Assembly (NCBI RefSeq): GCF_030717845.1
Contig: NZ_JAUZVZ010000008.1
Location: 1-64,000 of the forward strand
DNA length: 64,000 nt
Source of the DNA: Alkalimonas collagenimarina
Lineage (GTDB): Bacteria > Pseudomonadota > Gammaproteobacteria > Enterobacterales > Alteromonadaceae
Reading direction: 5' to 3'
Each line of letters opens with the position of its first letter. Position 1 is the stretch's first letter. The notes under the pieces are model-generated. The model made no database searches. It was not told the origin of the DNA and was given only the letters and a program-made list of their open reading frames with translations. The position numbers and the translations under genes are program-made. Of this stretch, positions 1 through 8,951 are shown one piece after another.

Positions 1-617
1 TGATGGCTGCCCCCTGCCATGGCAAAAATCTCAGGGGTAATGCGTTCAACTTCAGCAATAAAACGAGCCTCTGGATTGCTGCGGGGGTTGGCGCTGAACA
101 GGCCATCAATGTCCGAGCAGATGATCAACACATCGGCATCGACGGCTGTAGCGACCAGTGCCGCTAAGTTGTCGTTATCACCCAGCTTGAGTTCAGCCGT
201 TGCCACCGAGTCATTTTCATTGACGATCGGCAGCACCTGATGGCTCAGCAAGGTACGCAGAGTATTTTCAATATTCAGATATCGGCGGCGGTTGTGAAAA
301 TCATCGTGGGTCAGCAGCAGCTGGCCACAGTGGCAATCGAGCAAGCTCTGCCAGTGCTGCATCATTTGATACTGGCCAACAGAGGCCATCGCCTGCTTAA
401 TATGCACCGGCAATGGTTGATGCGAAAAGGCAATAGCGCTGCGCCCTGCTGCGACACTGCCGGAGGACACCAAGATAACCTCGATACCACGCTGGCGGCA
501 CTCGCTGATAAAGTGAGCAATGATCAGTAAATAGCGGGTTGAGCAGCCTTTGTGATCCGGGGCAATCAGAGCGCTGCCTACTTTAACCACGATACGCCGC
601 CAGTGTTGACCTAACAT
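1..617 (-). CDS. proB: Glutamate 5-kinase, 3' end cut off by the window
   Basis: First enzyme of proline synthesis: phosphorylates the gamma-carboxyl of glutamate in the cytoplasm. About 205 codons are visible from an ATG at 617; an in-frame TAA lies a short way upstream, so this is the first possible start. Seen in the translation: an N-terminal VVKVGSALI amino-acid-kinase strand, VSSGSVAAG, the glutamate-site stretch PIVNENDSVA, and KLGDNDNLAA, all typical of ProB. The C-terminal part (rest of the kinase domain and any PUA domain) lies outside the window. The Shine-Dalgarno is weak. It is divergent from the OmpA lipoprotein at 772, so both promoters must lie in 618-771. proA would be expected downstream, out of view. 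Confidence 0.93.
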   Translation of the reverse strand, partial: MLGQHWRRIVVKVGSALIAPDHKGCSTRYLLIIAHFISECRQRGIEVILVSSGSVAAGRSAIAFSHQPLPVHIKQAMASVGQYQMMQHWQSLLDCHCGQLLLTHDDFHNRRRYLNIENTLRTLLSHQVLPIVNENDSVATAELKLGDNDNLAALVATAVDADVLIICSDIDGLFSANPRSNPEARFIAEVERITPEIFAMAGGSH

Positions 618-771
618 ACTTGTTTGCTCAGAAACGGTTTACTGAGCTGATTATAATTTTAGATGGCCATATGTCTATCTATTTATTTATCCTTAGCAGG
701 AAAAAATAGTTCAGCCATGATTCAGCTTGTGGGACTATGCTGTACAAATAAAGTAGTCAGGAGTGTTTCAG

Positions 772-1422
772 ATGCAAAAAAAATTGATGATCGTTGGTGT
801 CTTGGCAAGTAGCATGACGTTGGGTGGTGTAGTCGGTTGTGCCAGCACCGATAATCAGAATACTGCCCGTGGTGCCGCCATTGGTGCTGTGGCAGGGGCT
901 ATTGCTGGTAAAGCAACCGGCAATCATAAAAACAAGCGCATGGTGATTGGTGCTGCTGTTGGTGCTTTGGCTGGTGCAGCGGTTGGCAGCTACATGGACA
1001 ATCAGGAAAAAGCCCTGCGGGAAGAGTTGAGTGGTACCGGGGTGAAAGTGCATCGCGAAGGCGATAATTTGCGCTTGGAAATCCCATCGCAGCTGACGTT
1101 TGAAATTAACCGTGCCGATATCCGGGCTAACCTGTACCCGGTATTGAATGATATTGCCCGGGTGCTAGGCGATTACGATAAAACCTTGCTGGTGATCTCT
1201 GGCCATACCGATGATACCGGCCCTTACGATTACAACATGCGGTTGTCAGTGCAGCGGGCTGATAGTGTGAGTAATTATCTGGCGGCTCAGGGCGTTTTAC
1301 CGGTGCGGCTGGAAACCCAGGGCTTTGGTCCTACCTATCCAATGGTACCCAATACCTCTGAAGCCAACCGGGCGCAGAATCGCCGGGTGGAAATTCATAT
1401 CGAACCGATCACGGAAAGCTGA
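772..1422 (+). CDS. OmpA-family lipoprotein with glycine-zipper segment (YiaD-like)
   Basis: 216-residue outer-membrane lipoprotein expected to bind peptidoglycan through its OmpA domain. Start chosen at ATG 772 because AGGAG at 759-763 sits 8 nt upstream; a GTG at 763 falls inside that ribosome site. The signal peptide ends in a lipobox VVGC. Residues about 35-75 are rich in Gly/Ala (RGAAIGAVAGAIAG, VIGAAVGALAGAAVG), a glycine zipper that can insert in membranes. The C-terminal half is an OmpA domain with SGHTDDTG and NRRVEIHI motifs. This order matches E. coli YiaD and similar proteins. It is monocistronic and followed by a strong terminator. The exact cellular role is not predictable from sequence. 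Confidence 0.9.
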   Translation: MQKKLMIVGVLASSMTLGGVVGCASTDNQNTARGAAIGAVAGAIAGKATGNHKNKRMVIGAAVGALAGAAVGSYMDNQEKALREELSGTGVKVHREGDNLRLEIPSQLTFEINRADIRANLYPVLNDIARVLGDYDKTLLVISGHTDDTGPYDYNMRLSVQRADSVSNYLAAQGVLPVRLETQGFGPTYPMVPNTSEANRAQNRRVEIHIEPITES

Positions 1423-1437
1423 TCGATTCGAAACAAT

Positions 1438-1466
1438 AAAAAAACCTGCTGCGGCAGGTTTTTTAT
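1438..1466. terminator. Bidirectional rho-independent terminator
   Basis: Perfect 9-bp stem AAAACCTGC/GCAGGTTTT (1441-1449 and 1454-1462) with a 4-nt loop, an A-run before it and a T-run after it, so it can work on both strands. It lies between the convergent OmpA lipoprotein gene and the unknown gene whose stop codon (1463-1465) sits inside the T-run. Confidence 0.88.
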
Positions 1467-2011
1467 TGATTGCTACTGGATGGAAGAATAACTTCAAGTT
1501 GATGTGAGCCAGACTTAAACTCAGTAAAGTTTTGTTGAAGTTGCTTCAGTACCGACTGGTGCTTATCTATTACTGTGACATCCACGCAGTTTGTTAAAAA
1601 TAAAGACGCCTCTTTGTCGGTTAAACCGATCAGGGAGGTGTATTGATCACCAGATCTAATGGTGATGATATCGCTAATTAACTCATTTGTTGATAAATGC
1701 CGGGAGCGGGTAAACACCGAAGTAATATCAAAACCCGGGTTGCTTTGATGTCTAAATGCAAAAATATTGGCACCATAAATCTGTGATAACACTTCGAAGT
1801 GATTGGGGTTAAAGGAGTCACCAAAGAGAATGCTCGAAAGCTCTCTGTGCTGGTTTGCTTTTGAGTTATCAAAACGAAATTCTCTATCTGAGATTTGTGT
1901 AAACTGAGCAGGGATTTGCCAGTCGCATCCCATAAAGTGATAATTAGTGGCAACAGCATTAGTACAACTAACACACAAAAAAGCGGTTAAAAAGAGTCTG
2001 AGGAGGTTCAT
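1463..2011 (-). CDS. Exported protein of unknown function
   Basis: 182 residues that I do not recognise. The N-terminus is a signal peptide (MNLLRLFLTAFLCVSC...AVATN); cleavage after AVA is likely, although the Cys at about residue 16 could instead be lipidated. The mature part is mixed alpha/beta with two further Cys (about 29 and 141) that might form a disulfide in the periplasm. The start overlaps the stop of the upstream gene by 4 bp (ATGA, 2008-2011), so the two are probably translationally coupled and cotranscribed. Base composition is more AT-rich than neighbouring genes, which suggests later acquisition or weak selection. The stop lies within the shared terminator. Confidence 0.7.
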   Translation of the reverse strand: MNLLRLFLTAFLCVSCTNAVATNYHFMGCDWQIPAQFTQISDREFRFDNSKANQHRELSSILFGDSFNPNHFEVLSQIYGANIFAFRHQSNPGFDITSVFTRSRHLSTNELISDIITIRSGDQYTSLIGLTDKEASLFLTNCVDVTVIDKHQSVLKQLQQNFTEFKSGSHQLEVILPSSSNQ

Positions 2012-2523
2012 GGTCTGAAGTGTATCTGTTGATTTACGTCATAAAAGTGAATCGAGTCGATCTTGCAACCGATCTGACAATTCCACCAGACACTTATACC
2101 TAATGGGCTCCAGCTCGCTACAGTGGTTGGGCCTAGTATTTTAGTTGCTATGCCCAAAGCTCCTTTAGTTGTACCTGCTATGATGATAGGCGTGTTAGCG
2201 CCAATGATATCCTGCTGTAAAAGTTTAACAGTAAGCGCTCTCAGATGATGTATTTCTTCACGTAACAAAAGAGTCAGTGTTATATCATCTAAATGATTGG
2301 TTTCTTGCCCTTGAAACTCAAGTAACTGACGAAAATCCTGCACGGATGTGCTCTCGAGTCTTATGACCTCTTTGTTTAATGCGTTACGCATTCTTGCAGC
2401 GGTTAGCCGGTTAATGTTGGTAACATTATCGCCACGTGAGCTTTTTGCAATCTCGGCTTTTTTCCTATCTTTGCGAGTAACTTGGGAAGCAGCCCCCCCG
2501 AGCAAGAGTGTGACAACACGCAT
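2008..2523 (-). CDS. Protein of unknown function, coupled to the exported protein downstream
   Basis: 171 residues with no family I can name. Start at 2523 is supported by AGGA 7 nt upstream. Residues 1-12 are hydrophobic, then a basic stretch (TRKDRKKAEIAK), then a helix-rich middle (about 45-105) and a Gly/Ala/Ile-rich hydrophobic stretch near 110-135 that could touch a membrane. Codons 8-10 contain a run of seven G (C-run 2493-2499 on the plus strand), a site where slippage would shift the frame. It overlaps the next gene by ATGA. The AT-rich region upstream (2524-2640) must hold the promoter. Function unknown; the pair should be considered together. Confidence 0.6.
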   Translation of the reverse strand: MRVVTLLLGGAASQVTRKDRKKAEIAKSSRGDNVTNINRLTAARMRNALNKEVIRLESTSVQDFRQLLEFQGQETNHLDDITLTLLLREEIHHLRALTVKLLQQDIIGANTPIIIAGTTKGALGIATKILGPTTVASWSPLGISVWWNCQIGCKIDSIHFYDVNQQIHFRP

Positions 2524-2651
2524 TAGGATTCCTAGGGTTTGGAACTTAATGAAGATTAACTATTGGGGGTTTTTTTGTCAAGTTTTTGATATTTTTTTGT
2601 TCGATTGTTGGCTTTTATAGGTAGACAATTTACGGGAAGGTTTTATAACAG

Positions 2652-2684
2652 ATAAAAAAGAGGCGGGTTATTCCCCCGCCCTTA
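2652..2684 (-). terminator. Terminator after speE
   Basis: On the minus strand GGGCGGG pairs with CCCGCC across a short A/T loop and is followed by TCTTTTTTAT. It lies about 20 nt past the speE stop codon. Confidence 0.85.
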
Positions 2685-2702
2685 GCTGATTTGGCGCAGG
2701 TT

Positions 2703-3569
2703 TTACTTCTGCCCTGCAAAGGCTTTTTGCACGAAGTTCGGCAGTGCCATGGCTGCTTTGTGAATATCGACATTGTAGTAATCGGCATCCAATTGTGCAC
2801 TGGCCGCATCCGCTTCACGGAAGCCGTTAAAGCCTTCCTCTTTGCGTGCCAGCGTACAGGTCCACCAGCCAGACGGGTAAATCATTTGCGGGAAATTCAG
2901 CGTTTGCAGTGCAGCAAAGCCTGCATCCAGCATGGCTTGACGCATATCGGTCAGTAGCTGCAAATGGATCAGCGGCGACTCACTTTGTTGTACCAAAATA
3001 CCGCCCGGGCGCAGTGCTTTCAGGCAGCTTTGGTAAAAAGCACGATTAAATAAACCTTCGCCCGGGCCAACCGGATCGGTGGAGTCGACAATGACCACAT
3101 CGATGGAGGCTGGCGCAGCTTCTTGCATAAACTTGATGCCATCATCAAACCGAATGGTAGCGCGCGGATCGTTGTTGGAAGCGCACAGCTCTGGGAAGTA
3201 CTTTTCAGCCATGCGGGTGACCTGCTCGTCGATATCGATCTGATGCACACTTTCCACGCCCGGGTGTTTCAGCACTTCACGCAAAGTACCGCAATCACCA
3301 CCACCGATGATCACCACATTTTTCGGGTTGGGGTGGGTAAATAACGCTGGATGGCTCATCATCTCGTGGTAAAGAAAGTTTTCCCGCGTGCTGACCATGG
3401 TGCAGCCGTCAATGACCATCAACTTGCCAAAGTGAGTAGTATCAAAGATTTCAATGTGCTGGAACGGCGATTGCACTTCATCCAGTTTTTCGGTAATGGC
3501 GAGGCCAAATACACTGCCACTTGCCTCAAAGATTTCGGTAAACCATTTTTTTTCATCCAGACCAGACAT
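2703..3569 (-). CDS. speE: Polyamine aminopropyltransferase (spermidine synthase)
   Basis: Cytosolic enzyme that moves an aminopropyl group from decarboxylated S-adenosylmethionine to putrescine, giving spermidine. The 288-residue length is normal for the family. Seen: the substrate-loop start (GKLMVIDG), YHEMMSHPA, the Rossmann-fold loop GGGDCGTLREVL, acidic DIDEQV, and DSTDPVGPGEGLF carrying the active-site Asp. ATG at 3569 has AAGGGGG just upstream. It is divergent from speA; together they provide the first and last steps of agmatine-derived spermidine synthesis. No speD (SAM decarboxylase) or speB is in the window. The 178-bp shared region 3570-3747 allows joint regulation. Confidence 0.95.
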   Translation of the reverse strand: MSGLDEKKWFTEIFEASGSVFGLAITEKLDEVQSPFQHIEIFDTTHFGKLMVIDGCTMVSTRENFLYHEMMSHPALFTHPNPKNVVIIGGGDCGTLREVLKHPGVESVHQIDIDEQVTRMAEKYFPELCASNNDPRATIRFDDGIKFMQEAAPASIDVVIVDSTDPVGPGEGLFNRAFYQSCLKALRPGGILVQQSESPLIHLQLLTDMRQAMLDAGFAALQTLNFPQMIYPSGWWTCTLARKEEGFNGFREADAASAQLDADYYNVDIHKAAMALPNFVQKAFAGQK

Positions 3570-3747
3570 CGTCGCCCCCTTATTTCAGTTCAGGCGCTAT
3601 TTTGCCTGCTTCAGACAACACAAACAAATATTTGATCGCAATTTGCTGCAACTGAGTGAGATCCGTCTTAAAATAGAGTCATTCACGCGAATTCTGTTGC
3701 CTGCCACAGCATTCGCTTTATTTTTTGCGATTGATTAAGGATCCACC

Positions 3748-5634
3748 ATGATTGATTGGGGTATCGAAAAAGCACGTTCTATTTACAATGTCGCCGTCTG
3801 GAGTGAAGGCTATTTTGACGTCAATCATAAAGGCGAGCTGGTGGCGTATCCGGATCAGGACCACAGCAAAGATGGGGTGCACTTTCCTGAGCTGGTGCAA
3901 CGGTTTAAAGAGGATGGGCTCACTCTGCCTGTTCTGGTTCGCTTTACTGATATTTTGCAGCATCGTATCGATAGCCTGATCAAATCGTTTCAACAGGCGA
4001 AAGCTGAAAAAGAGTATCAAGGCAATTACACCGCGGTGTATCCGATTAAAGTGAATCAGCAATACTCGGTGGTGACCAAGTTACTCAGTCATGACAGTGG
4101 TACTGTCGGATTAGAAGCTGGAAGTAAACCGGAGTTGATGGCCATTTTAGGGGTTTCTGATAAGCCTCTAAGCATTGTGTGTAACGGTTATAAAGACAGC
4201 GAGTTTTTGCGGTTGGCAACGATAGGGCAGATGATGGGCCATAAAGTCTACATCGTGGTCGAAAAGCTGTCCGAGCTGAAAACCTTGCTGCGCGAAATTG
4301 ATCAACTGGGCGCTGCACCACTGATTGGTATTCGTATCAAACTGAACTCGGTCGGTAAAGGCAAATGGCAAAACACCGGCGGCGAAAAAGGCAAGTTTGG
4401 TTTAACGGCTACTCAGGTGTTGCAAGCCATCGAGGTGCTTAAAGAAGCAGGCAAGCTGGATTTGCTGCAGTTGGTGCATTTCCACATTGGCTCGCAAATT
4501 GCCAATATTCGCGATATCCACAACGCCATTCGCGAGTGTGCCCGCCACTATGCCGAGCTACGCATTTTAGGGGTGCCTATTGACACCGTGGATGTTGGCG
4601 GCGGCTTAGGAGTCGATTACGAAGGCTCGCGTTCGCGTTCGACCTGCTCGATGAACTACACCATGAATGAGTATGCCCGTAATGTGGTCAATGGTTTAAA
4701 AGAAGTCTGTGACGAATACGATTTGCCGCATCCAAATATTATTTCCGAATCGGGCCGTGCTATGACAGCACACCACGCGGTACTGGTAACCGATGCCATT
4801 GATATTGAGCGGGCGCCGGGTCTGAAATACCTGCCGGAGCCTGGTGATGATGCACCTTCAGTGGTACTGGGGTTATGGGATGCCTACAAAAACGTAACGC
4901 CACGCACCGCGGTCGAGGCTTACCATGATGCCGTGCATTACTTTAGTGATGCGCATACCCAGTATGTGCATGGTTTGCTGAATTTGCAGGATTGGTCGTT
5001 GCTGGAGCAAATTTACTTCGCCACCATTAACCGGGTGCGTGACAACCTCGATTTAAGCTCGCGCTCACACCGTGCGATTCATGACGAGCTGAATGAAAAG
5101 CTGGCTGATAAGTTGTTCGTCAACTTCTCACTATTCCAGTCGATGCCGGATGCCTGGGGGATCGATCAGCTGTTCCCGGTGATGCCGCTGGAGCGGATGC
5201 ACGAGCCGTTGGATCATCGCTGCATCATTCAGGACATTACCTGCGATTCTGATGGCATGCTAAAAAGCTATGCCGATGGCAACGGCATTGAGACCAGCTT
5301 GCCGATGCCAGTGTACAAAGAAGATGAACAGTATCTGCTGGGCATGTTTATGGTGGGCGCGTATCAGGAAATTCTTGGCGACTTGCACAATCTGTTTGGT
5401 GATACCGATTCGGTGCATGTCGAACTCACCGAAGATGGCGGTTATCAGCTGACCAATGCCATTAAAGGTGATACCGTAGCCGATGTACTTCGTTATGTGC
5501 ACTTTGACGCAGCGAAACTGATCCAGTCCTACACCACGCAGTTGGAACGTTTGGACATGACCGCTGAACGTCGTGATGAACTATTGGAAGAGCTGAAAGC
5601 CGGTGTTAATGGATACACCTATTTTGAAGATTAA
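3748..5634 (+). CDS. speA: Biosynthetic arginine decarboxylase
   Basis: PLP-dependent decarboxylase converting arginine to agmatine, the entry to putrescine. 628 residues, close to the E. coli SpeA length. Visible: YPIKVNQ with the PLP lysine near residue 100, GLEAGSKPEL, HFHIGSQ, the glycine-rich phosphate loop VDVGGGLGVDYEG, SESGRA, and the C-terminal ITCDSDG motif whose Cys is the second-subunit catalytic residue in fold-III decarboxylases. The start is supported by AAGGA 8 nt upstream of ATG 3748. It stands alone on the plus strand, divergent from speE. Alternative fold-III decarboxylases (ornithine, diaminopimelate) are shorter, so the call is firm. Confidence 0.97.
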   Translation: MIDWGIEKARSIYNVAVWSEGYFDVNHKGELVAYPDQDHSKDGVHFPELVQRFKEDGLTLPVLVRFTDILQHRIDSLIKSFQQAKAEKEYQGNYTAVYPIKVNQQYSVVTKLLSHDSGTVGLEAGSKPELMAILGVSDKPLSIVCNGYKDSEFLRLATIGQMMGHKVYIVVEKLSELKTLLREIDQLGAAPLIGIRIKLNSVGKGKWQNTGGEKGKFGLTATQVLQAIEVLKEAGKLDLLQLVHFHIGSQIANIRDIHNAIRECARHYAELRILGVPIDTVDVGGGLGVDYEGSRSRSTCSMNYTMNEYARNVVNGLKEVCDEYDLPHPNIISESGRAMTAHHAVLVTDAIDIERAPGLKYLPEPGDDAPSVVLGLWDAYKNVTPRTAVEAYHDAVHYFSDAHTQYVHGLLNLQDWSLLEQIYFATINRVRDNLDLSSRSHRAIHDELNEKLADKLFVNFSLFQSMPDAWGIDQLFPVMPLERMHEPLDHRCIIQDITCDSDGMLKSYADGNGIETSLPMPVYKEDEQYLLGMFMVGAYQEILGDLHNLFGDTDSVHVELTEDGGYQLTNAIKGDTVADVLRYVHFDAAKLIQSYTTQLERLDMTAERRDELLEELKAGVNGYTYFED

Positions 5635-5711
5635 GGTACACTCATACTGATCTGTTCCGGTCGTCGCGATATAGCTTATGGCGGCGATCGGTCATTATGC
5701 AAGGTGAATTC

Positions 5712-6608
5712 ATGCTGTATTTTTTGCCCAAGCCAGTCCGAGGTGTACTGGCTTTACTATTTTATACCGTTAATACGCTATTCTGGTTTGTACCGGTCAT
5801 GATGCTGGCTGTGCTGAAGTTACCCCCGGTTAAACCGTGGCAAGGCTTTATCAATCGTTTGCTGGATGGTTGTGCTGTGGCCTGGATCAGCATCAATAAC
5901 TTTACTACCTGGTTATTCACCCGCATTCAGTGGCAGGTCAGTGGTGTTGAACGACTCACTCGAAAAGAGTGGTATTTGTTGCTGGCCAATCATCAATCCT
6001 GGGCCGATATACTGGTGCTGCAAAACCTGTTTAATCGCCGCATTCCCTTTATCAAGTTTTTCCTGAAAAAAGAGCTGCTGTATGTGCCCTTTTTGGGCTT
6101 GGCGTGGTGGGCGCTGGATTTTCCTTTTATGAAACGCTATAGCAAAGCTATCTTGCAAAAAAAACCGCATTTACAAGGCAAGGATATTGAGACCACACGC
6201 AAAGCTTGTGCAAAATTCCGTTTTAAGCCGGTGACGGTGATGAACTTTGTCGAAGGTACCCGCCTGACACCAGAGAAGCATCAACAACAAGCGTCGCCCT
6301 ACCAGCATCTGTTAATGCCCAAAGCTGGCGGCGTGGCTTTTGTGTTGGGGGCGATGGGCCAGCAATTGCAGCATATTCTCGATGTCACCATTCATTATCC
6401 AGAGCGGATCCCCAGTTTTTGGGATTACATTTCCGGTGGGGTGCACGCCATTCAAGTTCGGGTACGGGTGTTGCCAATCACCCAAGAGCTATTGGGTGAT
6501 TATCAAGACCCCGCGTTTCGAGCATCTTTTCAGCAGTGGGTGAATGCACTTTGGCAGCATAAAGATCAGCAACTGGCAGAGATGAAGTCGCGGGCGGAGC
6601 GCGCTTGA
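5712..6608 (+). CDS. PlsC-type 1-acyl-glycerol-3-phosphate acyltransferase homologue (YihG-like), copy 1
   Basis: 298-residue membrane-bound acyltransferase, closest in layout to E. coli YihG. Start set at ATG 5712 because AAGGTGA lies at 5701-5707; the ATG at 5697 precedes that site. One or two N-terminal hydrophobic helices (about 10-45), then the catalytic HX4D motif in NHQSWAD, a glycerophosphate-binding block with FMKRYSK, and EGTR. The likely reaction is acyl transfer to lysophosphatidate or another lysophospholipid at the inner membrane; the true acceptor is unknown. It is followed, with a 1-nt overlap, by a paralogue of the same layout, so the pair is probably a tandem duplication in one transcript. 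Confidence 0.88.
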   Translation: MLYFLPKPVRGVLALLFYTVNTLFWFVPVMMLAVLKLPPVKPWQGFINRLLDGCAVAWISINNFTTWLFTRIQWQVSGVERLTRKEWYLLLANHQSWADILVLQNLFNRRIPFIKFFLKKELLYVPFLGLAWWALDFPFMKRYSKAILQKKPHLQGKDIETTRKACAKFRFKPVTVMNFVEGTRLTPEKHQQQASPYQHLLMPKAGGVAFVLGAMGQQLQHILDVTIHYPERIPSFWDYISGGVHAIQVRVRVLPITQELLGDYQDPAFRASFQQWVNALWQHKDQQLAEMKSRAERA

Positions 6609-7549
6609 TGGCTACTCTGCCTGCTTGGGTGTTGGTACCTGTCAGCTTTTGTTTGTTTGCACTGAACCTGGCATTTTGGGGGGTGCTGGTCACCTTGCTG
6701 AGCCTACTGCGTTTGTTGCCTTTTGGTGTAACCCGCCGGGTTTGTCACCATGCGCTGCATGGCTGCTATACCGGCTGGATTGCAGTGAATGCTTTTATTA
6801 TCCGCTCGGTCAATAATCTGGAGTGGCAAGAACAGCTGCCGGCTGATGGTTTGAGCAAACAGCAATGGTATTTACTGATTGCCAACCATCAAAGCTGGCT
6901 TGATGTGGTGTTGTTGGCACAATTTACTTATGGCCGGATGCCATTGCCAAAGTTTTTTCTTAAGCAAGAGCTGAAGTGGGTCCCCTTTGTAGGTTTAGGC
7001 GCTTGGGCATTGGGTATGCCCTTTATGCGCCGGTATAGCAAAGCTCAGCAGGCAGCTAACCCGGATTTAAAAGGCCATGATATCGACAGCACCCGTCGCA
7101 GTTGTGAAGCATTTCGTCACCAGCCCACGACGATAATCAATTTTGTCGAAGGCACCCGCTTTAGCCAGAAAAAGCGCCAGTTAAAGCAAAGCTCGTTTCA
7201 GTATCTATTACCCCCCAAGGCCGGTGGTATTGCCTTTACCCTGGCCAGTATGGGCGAGCAGTTTGATGCCATTTTGGATGTCACTATTATTTATCCGGAT
7301 AACCCCAAACACATCGTGCTGGCCATGCTGGCTGGTAAGTTAAAGCGGGTGGTGTTTCAGGTAGAGCGACTGCCAGTAACGAAGCAGTTGATCGGGGATT
7401 ACTTTCACGATGATGCCTATCGACAGCAGTTTCAATACTGGTTGAATCAGCGCTGGCAACATAAAGATGCTCAACTTTCAGCTTTTTATCAGGCTGAACA
7501 GCAAGCAGCTGATACGAATAGCAGCAACAAAGTGAACCCCACCCCTTAA
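6608..7549 (+). CDS. PlsC-type acyltransferase homologue (YihG-like), copy 2
   Basis: 313 residues, same architecture as the preceding gene: N-terminal hydrophobic helix, NHQSWLD (HX4D), FMRRYSK, FVEGTRF and PKAGGIAF. Its ATG (6608) overlaps the previous TGA as TGATG, so translation is coupled; a TTG just before is less likely. The C-terminus is longer and polar (about residues 285-313, rich in Gln, Asn and Ala). Identity between the copies is plainly high around the motifs but they differ elsewhere, suggesting an old duplication with possible division of acyl-chain or acceptor preference. It converges with the methyltransferase gene at 7589. Confidence 0.87.
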   Translation: MATLPAWVLVPVSFCLFALNLAFWGVLVTLLSLLRLLPFGVTRRVCHHALHGCYTGWIAVNAFIIRSVNNLEWQEQLPADGLSKQQWYLLIANHQSWLDVVLLAQFTYGRMPLPKFFLKQELKWVPFVGLGAWALGMPFMRRYSKAQQAANPDLKGHDIDSTRRSCEAFRHQPTTIINFVEGTRFSQKKRQLKQSSFQYLLPPKAGGIAFTLASMGEQFDAILDVTIIYPDNPKHIVLAMLAGKLKRVVFQVERLPVTKQLIGDYFHDDAYRQQFQYWLNQRWQHKDAQLSAFYQAEQQAADTNSSNKVNPTP

Positions 7550-7588
7550 TCAAAAACTGCTGCTTTAAGGTTACAAGCTCGTACGTTG

Positions 7589-8767
7589 CTATTCTTTACT
7601 CGCGCGGATCATCAAGTTACGCGGTGTCAAAGCCGCAGGGCAAAAAGTCCCCAACTCCACCTGATATCCTTGCTGTTGTAAAAACAGTGCCCGGTCGTGC
7701 AGTAACCACAGCTCCAGCGGGCGCTGAAACAGATGTCGCACCAACTCAATGCGCCGCACCAGTTGCGCATGCTGCCTGCCTTGCTCGAGGTAATATTCAC
7801 TATCCAGTGCCTCTGGCAGCGTCAGTTGATGTTGCTCTGCTGCCCAGCGGGCAAAGTCAATAAAATCACCACTGAAAATATGTTTGGCCACGGAGTTAAG
7901 TGGTTGATAATGCGGCTGGCCGGTGATGTTTGCTCGCAATGCTTGAAAAGCCAAGCGCCACTCCACCTCTTGGTGCCGCAGCCGGGCAATACGAGCTCCG
8001 GCGGTCACCTGCCCTTGCACGGCCAGCTTTAAATCATGCTGCGACAGCACTAAATCCCTCTGCTGGCCTTGTTGGCTGATGGGTTGGTAGAAGGGTTGTG
8101 GGATCAAATGATAACAACAAGGCACCAGTTGCACGTGCTGACAATCGTGTTCTGTTGCCGCTCGAAGCAGCTGCAGGTGCAGCTCGCCACAAGCATGCAA
8201 AGCCAGCACCTGCTGGGCTGGCTTTAGCGCAGCAGAACCTTGTGCGGATAAAGCATCGGCATGAATAAACTGTTGTGATAACTGATATTTCTCTGCCAGT
8301 TGCTGGCCTTGCTGACACAGTGGGAGCTGCCACTCTAAACTCTGCACCTGACGTTGTTGGCTGTACGCCAGCATCCGACCCAGATGCCCTTTACCAGCAC
8401 ACCACTCCAGTACAGGGAGCGAGCTATCAGTGACTCGTTGGCAAAACTGACTGATCTGGCCCACTTTACGGCCGGGGATGCCGTTACTGAGCCAAAATGG
8501 CAGCTCCGGGCTTGGTTGCGCAACGGGCAGCCGTTTTATTTCAGGCAAACTAGCCAGCTCAGGAAACAGATCGATCAAGTAGGCCTGACGGTTGGCTGGG
8601 TCACGATCCAGTTCTGCCACCTGCTGATCAGTCAGGCTCGCCAATTGCTGCTGCAACTGAGGGTGGCTCCAAGGCCAGCTCTTTTGAGCAAAAGGCATCA
8701 GCTGCCAATAGTCTTGATAGCGTCGCAACAGCTGGTGCAACTGCTGAAAATCAGACTGCAGGGACAT
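7589..8767 (-). CDS. SAM-dependent methyltransferase domain protein
   Basis: 392-residue cytosolic protein with a Rossmann methyltransferase core in the middle: motif I appears as LEWCAGKGHLGRML (about residues 120-133), followed by an acidic/aromatic strand and LHACGELH, then VPCCYHLI. This combination is seen in the methyltransferase family related to the C-terminal domain of eukaryotic GSTCD. The N-terminal 110 residues are helical and Gln/Leu-rich; the C-terminal 120 residues are also Gln-rich. The substrate is unknown; RNA or protein are both possible. It is monocistronic, convergent with the acyltransferases and divergent from the receiver gene at 8952. Confidence 0.72.
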   Translation of the reverse strand: MSLQSDFQQLHQLLRRYQDYWQLMPFAQKSWPWSHPQLQQQLASLTDQQVAELDRDPANRQAYLIDLFPELASLPEIKRLPVAQPSPELPFWLSNGIPGRKVGQISQFCQRVTDSSLPVLEWCAGKGHLGRMLAYSQQRQVQSLEWQLPLCQQGQQLAEKYQLSQQFIHADALSAQGSAALKPAQQVLALHACGELHLQLLRAATEHDCQHVQLVPCCYHLIPQPFYQPISQQGQQRDLVLSQHDLKLAVQGQVTAGARIARLRHQEVEWRLAFQALRANITGQPHYQPLNSVAKHIFSGDFIDFARWAAEQHQLTLPEALDSEYYLEQGRQHAQLVRRIELVRHLFQRPLELWLLHDRALFLQQQGYQVELGTFCPAALTPRNLMIRASKE

Positions 8768-8951
8768 GTGTACTTGAACTCCGGGGCAACAAAGAGAACT
8801 TTGCTTGCGTGTAAAAACTGCATTATAGTGGTTTTGTCTGTTGGCCGACAGTCCGCAGCGATCGTATACCTATCTGTTTGGCACTTGCTGAGTGATCTAT
8901 AGCTTGTACGGATTGGTATTCGCCTCAGCATAAACAGATAATGGATACGTA

